64,000 bases of DNA from the NCBI GenBank assembly GCA_000499405.2, contig HG738140.1:13951113-14015112 (forward strand), given 5' to 3'. Below the pieces are notes generated by a model. The model searched no databases, was not told the DNA's origin, and worked only from the letters and a program-made list of their open reading frames with translations. Positions 26,914 through 39,600 of this stretch are shown here, one piece after another. Numbering within the stretch: the stretch's first letter is position 1; every line of letters begins with the position of its first letter. The position numbers and the translations under genes are program-made. This DNA comes from Onchocerca volvulus (Eukaryota > Nematoda > Chromadorea > Rhabditida > Onchocercidae).

Positions 26914-27689
26914 ATGATTGATGCTTTAGACAATTTTAGTAATTTGACCCAAGTAGTTCAAGGTTCATTTTTGAAATGTAATGTTTCCTTGGAAGAGATT
27001 TGCTGAAGAAAGATGAGATGCTTGCTTTAAATGAATGAAATTTCCCTTATTTGAAAAAAGATTATTTTGTTTTTTTCTCTCTGATTCTTCTCATTTGATC
27101 TACTTTTATCTCTTTTCCTTTTTTTTTTTCAGTCTTATGTAAATAAACCTAGTTTTTGCTCCTTTTTTTTAATAAAAAAAATTTTCACTTTTCTACGTTA
27201 ATTTATCTTAAGCTATTTCGAATTCATGCATTTAATTAATAAATAAATTATTTCTTTTCTTTCTCTCTTTCTTTCTTTCTTTCGTTTTTTTTTTTTTTTT
27301 TCTTGAATATTTTTATTTTTCACAAAATTTATTTGTCCATTTATTGTTATATTCAAAAAATTGTATAAATATACAAAAAGAGACTTAAAATAATTTTGGA
27401 TTTTCAATTTTTAAATTATAAAATTCTGAGAATGATATTGTTCTTCGAATAATGCTTTGTTTAATTACTTTACTTCTTTAGAATGAGAATTTTGTTGCAA
27501 AAGAAAAAGAAAGATGAATGAGTTAAGCTAAACTTCAACAAACTGTTAAATTTAGGCCTGAATCAAAAACGTGTCTGGCAATTGTTGCAAGAATTACGAC
27601 GACGTGAAAGTAACGAATTAGTAAAGGAAGATATTCGTATACTTAAACGTGTCCTTCACAATCTTATTTTTGAACAGCCAAACTGTAAG
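26914..27689 (+). other. mpz-1: mpz-1 L27-like N-terminal domain (exons 1-2)
   Basis: Residues 1-61. Heptad-like helices with RVWQLLQELRRRE, then VKEDIRILKRVLHNLIF, resembling the L27 helices at the N-terminus of MPDZ/PATJ that pair with PALS1-type L27 domains. Donor must be at 27690 (AAG|GTTAAT), because using the nearer GTAAGG at 27685 makes an immediate stop in exon 3. A possible trans-splice acceptor (TTATAG, ending 26908) sits just before the ATG. Confidence 0.75.
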
Positions 27690-30600
27690 GTTAATCAATC
27701 TTTTATTTATTCGATTTCATTATCAAATTGGATTCTATTCAATCAACGAATAATTTGAATGATTTTTTTCTTTTTTTTGGTTTTTTTCATTTTTCTTTCT
27801 AATCTATTTATGTTAAATAAATTAATACTTATAGGAAGAGGCTTCATTTTACATTATTTAAAATTAAAAAAAAATTTTGAAAAGACATGAAGCACAAGTA
27901 TCCACAATTACCAATAATTTTAATCATTTAATCGTTTAATGTTAATAATGTGAATTTTAAAAAAAAAAAAACTTTTTAAGCATTAAATGAATTAAAATAA
28001 AATTATGGTGACGTCAGTTTCCTGAATCGATGATGGTAATAATGCTAGTCAAGTTTTGGCTATATCCAATAAATATATAGTGATAAGTGCTTGTTTATTG
28101 CTTATTTTCCTCATGAGGTAAATATAGATTGCTGAGAAATTAGTTTATATTGAATTTATTGAATAGAAATCGATATTTCATCAAATTTTTCGATTTATTT
28201 CTAGACAGGAAAAAGGCAGCAAAAAAAATGGGAAGAAACTGGAAGAAATAGAAGGGGAAAATATTCGTAAATTATTATTGAAAAATCATGTTTGAATAAA
28301 ATCAATTTTTTAATATTAAAATAAAATTTCGTGTTTTTTTTTTTAAATTAAGCAAAAAAAACAAAAAATTAAAAAATAAGTTAAATTATTTTCATCAAAT
28401 TGATTGATTTATTAATCATTATCAAGAAATTCAAAAATTATCAAAACAAAATCAATTCATAAAATACGCAAAAAGTGGATTTGCATTTGAACCAAAAAAA
28501 CTGCCAATTTTAAAAAATCAAGCAATAATAATAAATAAATAATAATAAAAAGTAAAACGCACTTTTTGTTTTCTTGATTTGATGCCAATAAAATTTAGTA
28601 AAAAAAAAAAAAAAAAAAAAAAAACAAAACAAAGGAATACTCATAGGAAAAGGCTTCATTTTACATTATTTAAAATAAAATTTGAAAAGTTATGAAGCAT
28701 TTTTTCTTTTTTTTTGCGCAAACAATGTCTTATGAATTTAATTTTTAGTTCTGAAGGATGCCTTGAAAAAAAATTTGCTATAAAAGACTGAAAATTGTGA
28801 AAATAAGAAAAAATTCCTAGCTATAAGATATAGAACTTCATTAAAACTTAATGAGAGAAAAAAAAGGAATTTTAGAGGAAATTTTTTTTTTTTATGTTTG
28901 GTTCTATCCCTTAATTGATTAACTATTTTTTTTCTTGGCTGATAAAGTTTATATATGGCCAATGACTATATAATGCATTATCCTACTAATTATCCAACGT
29001 AGAGACAGATTTTTTTAAATGTGGAGAGCAACAAAAATAAATAAAAATAAATTGATTAATTAATTAATTTAACTAAAAAACTCTTTCCACTTCTCTTTTT
29101 TAAAATTTCATTATGTACATAAAATTTAATTCGTCGAGAGAATTTCAATTATTATTATTATTATTATTTTTTTTTTGGGAAATTCAGCAACATCGGAATT
29201 ACATATTTATGAATATTTTGCATTGTTATTCAATATATATTTGCCATATTTATTGTATTAATTTAATTTTCTTGCAAATATATTTTTGCAGAATTTATCG
29301 AATTCGCTTACTGGACAAACTAATCGTACATCTCCAACTTGTCAAACTGGATCACCATCTTTAAAAATACACAAAGTGAAGATTTCAGGTTAAATTTGAT
29401 TTTTCAATTATTTTATGGAAATTTTAAGTTTTATTGCTGTGTTTACATTTGTCATTACTAAATTTTCCCTGAAGCACATTTCTTAAAAGCGCATTTGTCG
29501 CATTTCGACAAGCTAACACACTTCTCTTTCCTATTTCCCATGATTACTTACGTTTTTTTTATCGATTTGAATTGCAGTTGACAGTGCATTAAAATCGAAT
29601 CCAAAATTTCATAATCTTCTCAAATATTTGGAAACTACATTGTTACCTCATGTGAAATCTACAGAGGTATCCCTATTTCAAATTTTAATTTTAAATTTAT
29701 TTTTACTTTCTCTTTATTCAAAAAATTAATAGATGTTTTATGCATCTGCATATATTTCTTCATATTTCCGGCATTTCGGTATTAATAAGATTTTTTTTAT
29801 TTACTGTTATGGAATTACTTCATTTGTCAACGTTATTACTAATTTACCGCAGTAGAGAGAGAAGGAGGAAGATAATTATACTTGTATACAGAATACCTGA
29901 AAGATTGTTTACTTTCATCGATTTAGTGTTTTTCAAATCTTTTTAGAAACTAGTCTTTGTCGAGCAACAAGCGCAAGAAATACGTGGCTTGGTAGTTAAA
30001 CCTGATGAAAGTGGAAAGCGTCTAATTATTATTGGACCAGAAGATATAAAAACAAAGTAAGTATGAGAATGATTTTTCAAAGCTAAATACATTTGCCGAT
30101 GACTTGAACAAAAAAAAATTATTGATATAATGGAAATTTCAAAGCTTTTTGAAATTTTAAAAATTTTTGAAGATACTATCCATAAATTATTTTTGTTTTT
30201 AACTTTTAATCTCATGAGGACGAAATTTTGATTTAATTTAAGTAAAGCAACAGAATCAAATCGATTCAAAAAAAAAAAAAGGAAAAGAAAAAATGAAATT
30301 ACGGTCATGTCAAAATCAAATGCACTTTAACTTTCTTTCATTAATTTTGTTTAGCTTTCAATCCATTTGAACTCTTCATCAATTTTTCATTTTACTTGTT
30401 ACATTATTTTACTAGCAAAAGCCAAAAATTTTGGAATTATTATTATTATTATTTTTTTTGAGACAATGAAATCTACGGAAATTGCTAAAAAAATTCAATG
30501 GTATAATGTTTATCAAAGCATAAATGTAAATTTTTGTGATATTAAAATGATGGCTTATTGATGAACAAAATAATTGATAGCATTCATAAGTTTTTGTATG

Positions 30601-33600
30601 CTTAACTTTCAAATTCCGAACAGCTTCAATTTGGACTTCAATTTTGAATCCTTTCATTTCATTTCCTTTTTTAGGAATTTTTTCGAAAATGTCTTTTTCA
30701 AAGCTTTGGAAGTTTAACAGTATTTTATGCTATTATTCATTGATGATGACATTTGCTTAATAGCTGTCTTAAAAATTTAGTAAAATCAAAGTTAAAGCTT
30801 AATCTTTTCTCCTTTAATAAGAGCACAATTGCACTTCGGATTTTGATCAAATTTACCGAATTTTTTCGATGATATTATTAATTTATGAATAAATTGAAGC
30901 TACAAATCTAAATGAATTATCAATGAATGCTTGATGCTAAATCATCGATATCTGTATATTCAATCAGCTAAACAATATCATAAATTCGAAGTCATGAATA
31001 ATCTTTGTAATTCTGAATTATTCAATGATAACACATGTGCTGTGATATGATTAATCCCAGGACATCATCGTTAAGATTAATTATTTCGACATTAAATTTT
31101 ATAATTTTATAACATTCTAGTAATTCGTTAAATAATGGAATTGTAAAGTAAATGTGTAGGCATTAGTCTCATTAGAATCTTAAATTGCTTAAGTCTGACT
31201 TGGAAGACTTATTAAAGTTGCATAGCGTGTAATTTTGAGTCATGATCCTTTCTAATATATATTTTCATTTGAAAGGAGCAGCGATAAATTTATTGTCCAT
31301 TTTTACCTTAAAGTCCTGGCTATCATTCATTCATCTAAGCAAATATTGGCCAATATGCTAAAATATTTTAATAGAATATTCTTGTCTATCAACTGTTAGG
31401 CAATTAACAACCATTATTCTGTTATTACTAATATTTAGCAGCTAGAACTGCATGAAAGTTTTGTTTATTTGATGAGGAGCACAGATAATAGTAGTTGAAA
31501 AGATTTTTATTTTTTTGACTAGCCGAACTCGGCCACAGTCCGCATGAACGATCCAGCTAGTCTATATAAATAAAAATGTCAATGTTCGTTTGTTCAAAAT
31601 CTTAAACTTCCGAAAGTTCTTAAACGCGCACCTTATCTAAATTAATTCATAATCGTAGATATCGGGAAGTCCGTAACCTATTGTTTTGAAATTTTGACAA
31701 AATGTTGCATTCGGATACCCGCATATTTTTATACATTCGTTGATTGATTTGAAATTTTCATACGCGACGCATTCGAATAGGCAAATTTTTTTAATAAATA
31801 AGGCGAATAATCTAAGGTTTTCGTTTGCTTTTTTGCTTTCTGAGTGATGTAATTCGTTTATTTTTTGATTTGTGGGGAATATAGTTGCATCCCACATATG
31901 TCGAAATCATGATAATGTATAATGAAAATGTTTCGTTCAAGCAATTTATGGATTATCTCTCTGATTTCTAATATTTACTTCTCTGACTTCTATACCATTA
32001 TTTATCATTATTATTACTTATTACTATTTATTATTACTTATTATTGTTTTTTATTTACTATTACTTATTATTATTACTATTATTATTATCAAAGAAAAAA
32101 AGAGAGAGAGAGAGAGATGGGAGGTAGAGGAAGGGTGAGAGAAAGAAAGGAAGACGGAGTCACTAAACTCCGCCCTAACATTTTTTTAGTTGTCACGCAC
32201 GTGACATGTGGAAAAAAGGAAGTACGTATATATAAAAGTAATGATCTATTGGGCTACAAGGTTGTTTCAAAATTTGAAAAGAGTCGGTGGCGAACTTGCG
32301 AAGATCCGTTCGGAGTAACAGGTAGCATTTACATTTTTATTTATATAGATGAAGAATTTATTGATTGTTTATGTTATGAGACAATTATTTGAGAATATTA
32401 CGAGAAAGTTGGATTTTCGATAGTTCTTCTTTATTGTTGATAGTAGAAGTTTGATTGGAGTTAGAATTGATAAGAATCTGATGAATATATTTGTGATGGA
32501 AATATTGGATGGAAACAAAGGTGAAGCGCTTTGCTTGTCGAGTTTGCCGATGAGAGTTTTTGCTCGATCTCGATCTGATAGTTCCGATCGTTTCAATTCG
32601 TCTCGTTTCACATTGAATCTCTGATTGATCCTAATTCTTTATAAAGTGAAGTTTGTTTTCTACTTGTCAGCTATAAGCATAATTTACCAACATGTCTAAA
32701 ATAGCGCAAAGGGAATTCGTTCACTCCATGTCACCATAGTATGACAAAATTTACAATATGTTAACTAAAAAAAAAAAATCAACAGCTTGGTTATATTCCT
32801 GATTATTTCATCATTTTATTTATATTTTATGAAATATTTCGGTTTTTCCAACAAAGGTAATCATTTCTGAAATTTATTAAAAAATTTTAATATCCCTCGG
32901 AAAAAAATTAATAAAGATTTTAAAAATAATAGAAAAAAAACAAAAAATAGAAAAAAAAGTGGGTTTGGTGATTTTTTAATTCTAAAAAGTCTTCGGACAT
33001 TAAATAAACTAAAAATAAGTAGATAATTATTTGGGATTGTTAAATGACTAACAAAAAAAATAAAAAAAATAATAAAAACTAACAGTTAACCTTCAATTCT
33101 CCATTTTTATGGAATATATTTGCATTCTTTTGGTTTTATTATTTAATTTTTTTATTTAACTTTCATTTTCCATCAAGTTATCAATAATGAAGAACTGATC
33201 TTTTAAGATCACTCCATCAGTAACTTTAGATGGGAGTATTTTTTAAAGATCGTTTCAAGTTTACTACTTACTCCAGTGATATGAGGGATTCAAATGTCGG
33301 CATTAATTACAATATACAATTTTAACAAATTTAATGCATTTATCTTATTAATAACTATTTATGCATTGCCTATCACCATTTTCAATTATTGATGACATCA
33401 ATATTATCAATAAAATTAACTGTAACTTTAGCCTAATCACCACATCTTTGAAGGGATTCATTGTATACTGCAATTATTTGGAGAATTCTAACTTTTTGGT
33501 TTTGCTTGTCTTTGAAAGTATCAATTACTTATTTGTTAATGAAATTAAAAATTTGAAATGCTTTTATTTATCTACTTTTTTCTTTCTTTCCATTTCTTTC

Positions 33601-36600
33601 TCTCTTTCTCTTTTTGTCTTATATTTTATAAATTCAGTCAAATGTTGTAATGCCAGATTAAGGATATTAAAAATTTGATATTAAAATAAATAGCCATAGA
33701 AAATTGTTATTGTATTCTAACATATCTTCTTGTTTATAGATCCTATGAGAATTGCAAAAATCTTCAACATTTATAAAAATTTTTTATTTAAATTAATATT
33801 ATCGACTAGAAAATATTATTATTAAAACAAAATGATTGATTTTGCGGAAAAAATAATAAATTGTCTTTAGGATACATTATGTATCATAGATTTTTTCGAT
33901 TGAAATAATTTCTATTCAGTCTCTCTCCATGCCATACATTTCCTTAGCATAGCTATTGAAAAAAGGAACTTTACCGCAAAGTGATATCGTCGTAATTTCT
34001 GGACAAATACGCCTACATGTGACATTATATTATCGGAAGGCGTTGACAAATGAATGAAGGATGGAAAAATGTGAGAAAGGCTTTATTCCGAATATTTGCT
34101 ATTCCTTGGTCTTAATTAAGAAAAAAGTAGTGATCGATAATGAAAGAGTTGCATAAAGGATAGATTTGACATTTATACGCATGCCTATGTATGTTACACC
34201 TACATATAAACAAGTATATCGGAAAATGTTTAACTAAAACAAACCAGAAAGGCTGCCAAGTCCCAATCGGCCTAGCTTAAGGCTCTAAGCAATTTTTTGC
34301 ATATTTTTTTAAAAAATATATTCCAAACATGACAGTTTGCAATTAACTCATATGACAAAGAAAAAAACAAATAATCCGTTGCCAATAAGTCCCCATGAAT
34401 TGTTAGATAAAAAAACTTTGTTTAAATGTTTTGTTGCAAGATTTTTGAAACTCTTTTGAGCTTTATACTAAAGCCTAGGTAACATTGAATAAGCAAGGCA
34501 AGAAATCGATAGAGTTGGAAAATGAATACGGCAAAGCAAGCAATTAGTTTTGCATGAAAATCAAGCTTTTTATGTGATATTTTCATTGTTATATCGATCG
34601 GATAATAAGCCTAAAATGAGGAATGTAGTTAATTAATATGGTAATATCCCTCATCTCTCTTCATTTTAGCGTTATTTTTAAACTTATCAAATGGAAATGT
34701 TTTTTATTGCCAATATGTCACCCATTTTATCACATCATTTTATGCTACAACTAATGCTTGATATTTCTCTCTAAATAATATGAAATTTATACTAATTTGA
34801 AGATTTTGTGAAAATAATTGTTGAAATTTGTCAATTATTAATTGCTATTAATATTTACGTAATAAATTAATGAATGCATAACCTATTATTTAGTTGTTTA
34901 AAATTTGAAATTAGTGAGATTTCAGATTTGATAGATGCATTGCGCATGAAAAAATTATAACGTGAGCTTGCGGAAGTTATCGTAGTGTTACCTATCTGAT
35001 TATTAAAAATAATTTCTTCAAAAATTTATGTATATTCTAATTTTTTCAAGAAATCATAATTATTGTAAATATTTTCATATTTATAATTGTTGTAAATATT
35101 TTCATATACTTTGAATAAAATAGTCGAAATATAAGCATTTGCATAATTCAATTTCTTTGCTAATTAGCATAAAGAGATGAATATAATAAATATGAATTGA
35201 GAATGTTTTATAAAATTGCATTTTTAGTTGTTTCCAAATATTTTTGTAAGTTTCTGTTCGTCTTCCAAGTAATTTAGTCAATTTGATTACCAATTTTTAT
35301 TATTAGCAATGATGATAAATATTTTTCTTCCAAAATTTGTTTATATTGCAAAAACATCTACTACAGCAGTTTTGTTTATTTTTATATCATCGTTTGTTTA
35401 TTGTTCTGATATTTAGTAAAAAAATTTAATAGGATTAATATAAAAATCATTTAGAATGAAAACAACGACTGCATTTCATTTACAGATCTGCTGGTCGAAT
35501 TCGTATTGGTGATCAAATTTTAGCAATCAATCAGCATTTTCTACATTCATTATCATCAACTGAAAAATCTCAGACGCAGTCTAATCTTTCAAATGCTTTC
35601 ACTAACGTAATTATTTGAAAATTATTTTCAAAAAAATTTACGAATAAATTGGCAAAATATATATTTGATTTATCTAAATTAAACTTAAGCAAATAGAACG
35701 AAAAAAAAGGATGCAAAAATAAATTAATTAAGTGAGGTGGGTGAAATAAACTAAATTTGAAATTGAATAATTTGTGATCAACAATACAATACATCGTCAT
35801 TCTTATTTATCCCAAATCTTATAAAAAAAAAATCATACTGAATTATATTTTTATCATTTTGAATTAATCCATTCATTCTGTTATAGAAATTTTCCTTCCT
35901 AAAAGTATCATTAAAAAGTGCAACTCTAATATTTCAACTTTTATTTTGCTTCTTGACAAGATTTTTAGCCAGAATTGCATATATTTCTTTGATTATCAGA
36001 ATAATGTCATCTCTTTTTAAAATTATAATCCCTGAGGAGTTATCAATTCCAATTATCTCATATTTTGTTTATAAAAGCAAATGCGGTGTATTTCAAAGTC
36101 TGTTCATAAGGAAGGAATACTGTGTTAGCATGCTGAATGACTAAATTGTCAACATTCAGAAGATTTAATTTTTTTTTTTTTTTAAATTTAAGTAACTTAA
36201 ATCATATCAATCCGCATAACTATACATTTCTAGGAAATTTATGTCAGCATTAAAGATGAAACAATTTATAATCTGAATTTTAAATCAATGATTATATTGT
36301 ATCATAAAACGACCATATATAGAAGCTATTTGTTAAATCTGATTCGATAATTTTTTGTTTGTAAACTTTGAAAAAATCAAATTTATTAGTCTAAAAACTT
36401 TGATACAAATAAGCATTAATTTTTGAGATGAATTCTAGTCACTGCCTGATTATAAATTCATGCAACACAATCAAATATGCAAAATGATAATCAATCAGAA
36501 GGATAAGCAACAGTAATGTTAACAAAAACAGAGAAAATAATCAAACTTATCACCTTTGTTAAATTGCAAAAATTTAGGAAACTATTGGGAACAGAAGATT

Positions 36601-39600
36601 AAAGCAAAGAAAAAGAGAAAGAAGATCGACAACTGCGTTGGATTTATCCTTGGCTCAAAGAGATGATGATACTTGTGAAGTACCCGGTCAAATAACCATA
36701 TGGAAATCTGATATTGAAAATGTTGCAGCAGTGTCATGGTCATCTTTACCATCATCATCATCGTCATCATCATTATCATCATCTGTTTTTCCGACATTAG
36801 TTGATCGTTACGAAAATCTCATTGAAAATACTGGCGACGAAGAAGTGTGTAAAGAATTAGAAAATTACTCAACGATTATTGTCACATTATTGCGTCAATC
36901 ACCGCATATGGTCGTATGTTTTAGTTTTACTGTTTCTACGTGTTAATTGCTGCAAAAGTTTGCATAGAATTGCTGTATAAGTTTTCTCAATTTCGTTTTA
37001 TGTTTTGCATTTTAATTTCTATTATTGTACAATACAAAAAAAAAGAAAATGCGAGAAAAAGTACTGATATATTTATATATCAACTAGATTATTTTATCTG
37101 AAACAAAAATATGTCATTTGATTAATTGAAAGCAGGTGAGAAATATGAGATTTTTTGAAAAAAAAAATGGAATTTCATTAGGACTTTAAGGTGCAGAATA
37201 GTTTTCTTTTCCAAGGAAATGAATTCAAAGTAATTATTAATTAATTTGAGTCTGATAATTTGCTTTTTCTAGATTTTAATAAGTTTTAGAAATTTACTTG
37301 TGAACTAACATATTTATTCATCGCTTATTTAATAATAATTTCATTTAATAAACTTTGATTTATATAATTATTAAAGCAAATTTCTTTTCTTTTTTTTTTA
37401 ACACGGGTAGTCTAAAATGGTAAATAAATAATTCCCAATAATGTCATTGTTAATAATATCTTTGCGAAAAGTTAGAAATTGTTTCGCAAATTTTCAAATT
37501 AAAAATTCCATATTTCAGTTGACAAGTGACTCAAATGGCTTTGAAAAGCCTTTGAAATTAAATTATGACAAGTTTTAATATATTGCAGCTGCGAAGTGAT
37601 TGGACTCAAGTGGAAATTATTCATCTTCCGAATATTCCCGGTGTTGGATTAGGTTTTAGTATTGTTGGTAGTACTTCAAGTGGTGTCATTGTCAAAACGA
37701 TTCTACCTGGAAGTGTTGCTGCTAAGGTTTGATTATAAAGATAAAAATGCAGAAATTTTCGTGGTTCCACAATTAATCCAATGGAGTAAATTTCAATAAT
37801 CAATACAATATAACTAAATATATCCTTCAATTAATTAATTATAAAATTTTAATATCTCGAACTAATAGTTCCATTCAATTCTGATACATTCTAAAAAATT
37901 CAGCAGATAAATTACAATAGTAATGACTAAAACATTACAATATCATGTTATGTAGTCTTTTTTTTTAATTGTCAGAAAATTTGTTTAAAATTTTGGAGTT
38001 TTTTTTTTTGGAACAACTTTTAAATTACAATTAAGGGATCGAAATTAAATATAATGAAGCTGAAAATTTTTCTAACGTCATGTTTTTAATTCATGATTCG
38101 AAGAGTAGTAATAATACATTTTCTCATGCTTTTCTTTTTTTCTTTTTTTATGAAGAAAAAAGAAATTAAAACATAAAAGTGTTTGCTTATGTAAAGTTTT
38201 TTTTTTTATTTTTCTTCTCTTTCTGTTTACAAAATATTTTCAATCAAAATATAAAAATCTTTGTTGCTGCAAGGTTTTTTAAAACAATAACACTAAATGA
38301 TTGCAAAAATAAAAAATAAAGGTAAAAATAAATGAATAATCATATAATATTAATAAATGCTGCTCGTATCACCTAATATTTTGTTTTCATAAAATTTTTA
38401 TTCCCACTTTTTTTAAAAATTTTTCATGATCATTCAGTTTGAATTAATTCAATTTTATTATCTTTTTCAGGATAAACGTTTATGTCCAGGTGATCATATA
38501 TTGAAAATTCGTGGAGTCAGTGTTCATGGAATGAATCTACAACAAATAGCCATGTTACTTAGGCGACAGGATGTGATGGTTGAATTAGTAGTCGGAAGGC
38601 CTGCACTTTATTCTGATAGGTCTAAAGATACAGAAAGTAAGGACTTTTTATTAAGAATTAAAGAAAAATTTTGTTTTTTAAATTTTGAAATGCCATTGAT
38701 TAGTGATGATAAACCCTCTTTTTTTCTTTCTCTCTCTTCAATAATATCACTCTTCCATTCTTTGTTATTTTATTTTTTTTTTATTTTTTTTTTTAAATCA
38801 AATAAGCCACGAAATAATAAATTACTGCTTCTCTTATTTATTTGATTAAAAAATTTCCACTTCTCTAACTTCTCAAAATTTTACTCTCTTCTTTCCCCCC
38901 TTCCCTTTCAATTAAAGACAGTCTTTCCATTAATAACAAAAAATTAACAAGTATTGAAGTTTCTCTTTCTTTTTTTTTTTTCATTTTCTAAGCAATTTCG
39001 TAGTAAATTCTTTCCTGTCATCACACAATTTATACTTCTTTTTAAATTGCCACCTGCCACAATGCATTAAAATAAAGAAATTATTAATTTTTTTTCACTT
39101 CTTTTTGCAGACCAAATAATAGAGTAATATTCAGTTAGACACTAATCAACAATTGACTATATATATTACCCAAGTTTTTTTTCCTGCGATGACAAAAACT
39201 TTTCCACAGCCTTTATTAGGTCAAGCTGATTTTTTAACCATCCATTTTGCTTTTAATGATTTGTGTATATGTCGGTCTATCCAATGATATATATTTGTGT
39301 CGACCCATTTATGTGTTTGGCTTGAAACAATTTTTTCTTTTTTTTAAATAAAATTTCAAATAATGTGTAATTTTCATTCGACAGATATTATTACATGCAT
39401 TTCTCGCTAATAAAATTCAAATCTTAAGCAAGTTTCCTTTTTTTTGGAATAACAATTATTTTCAAATTTTAATTAAGACTTTACTATTTAGTAAAATTCT
39501 AATTCACGCAATTTTTTCAATATCACAAATGTTCTTTTTTCTTGGACGTTTTTATTGTCATAGCCTTTGCCTTTCTTTCTCTTATTTTGAAATTTCATTG

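Larger units (their letters stand above)
30057..35485 (+). other. mpz-1: mpz-1 intron 5, 5.4 kb
   Basis: Largest intron of the gene in this window. It holds the Helitron-like remnant around 31.5-32.3 kb, a GA microsatellite, an open but orphan 66-codon frame at 32424-32624, and AT-rich DNA with a two-copy 27-30-base tandem repeat at 35056-35107. I searched for the missing PDZ1 segment and did not find a convincing exon. Confidence 0.6.
29947..35606 (+). other. mpz-1: mpz-1 PDZ1, divergent, split by a 5.4-kb intron
   Basis: Exon 5 (29947-30056) gives VVKPDESGKRLIIIG, which sits where MUPP1 PDZ1 has strand 1, the GLGF loop and strand 2. Exon 6 (35486-35606) gives SAGRIRIGDQILAIN, a clear strand 4/5 block, then an atypical Ser/Gln/Thr-rich segment instead of a normal helix and last strand. 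The segment IFVxxIxxGSxA expected between them is absent. Either a short phase 2-2 exon was missed in 30057-35485, or the domain has degenerated. Confidence 0.65.

Noticed and set aside
31922..32392. plus-strand 156-codon open frame
   Set aside because: Begins in simple TTATTA repeats and AG repeats; no recognised domain and no fit to mpz-1 splicing.
33976..34053. coding-like stretch DIVVISGQIRLHVTLYYRK considered for the missing PDZ1 part
   Set aside because: No convincing acceptor or donor and no resemblance to a PDZ strand 3 segment.
39111..39123. 13-base candidate exon of mpz-1 after exon 9
   Set aside because: It would leave phase 2 and give stops in exon 10; direct joining 38636 to 41688 works.
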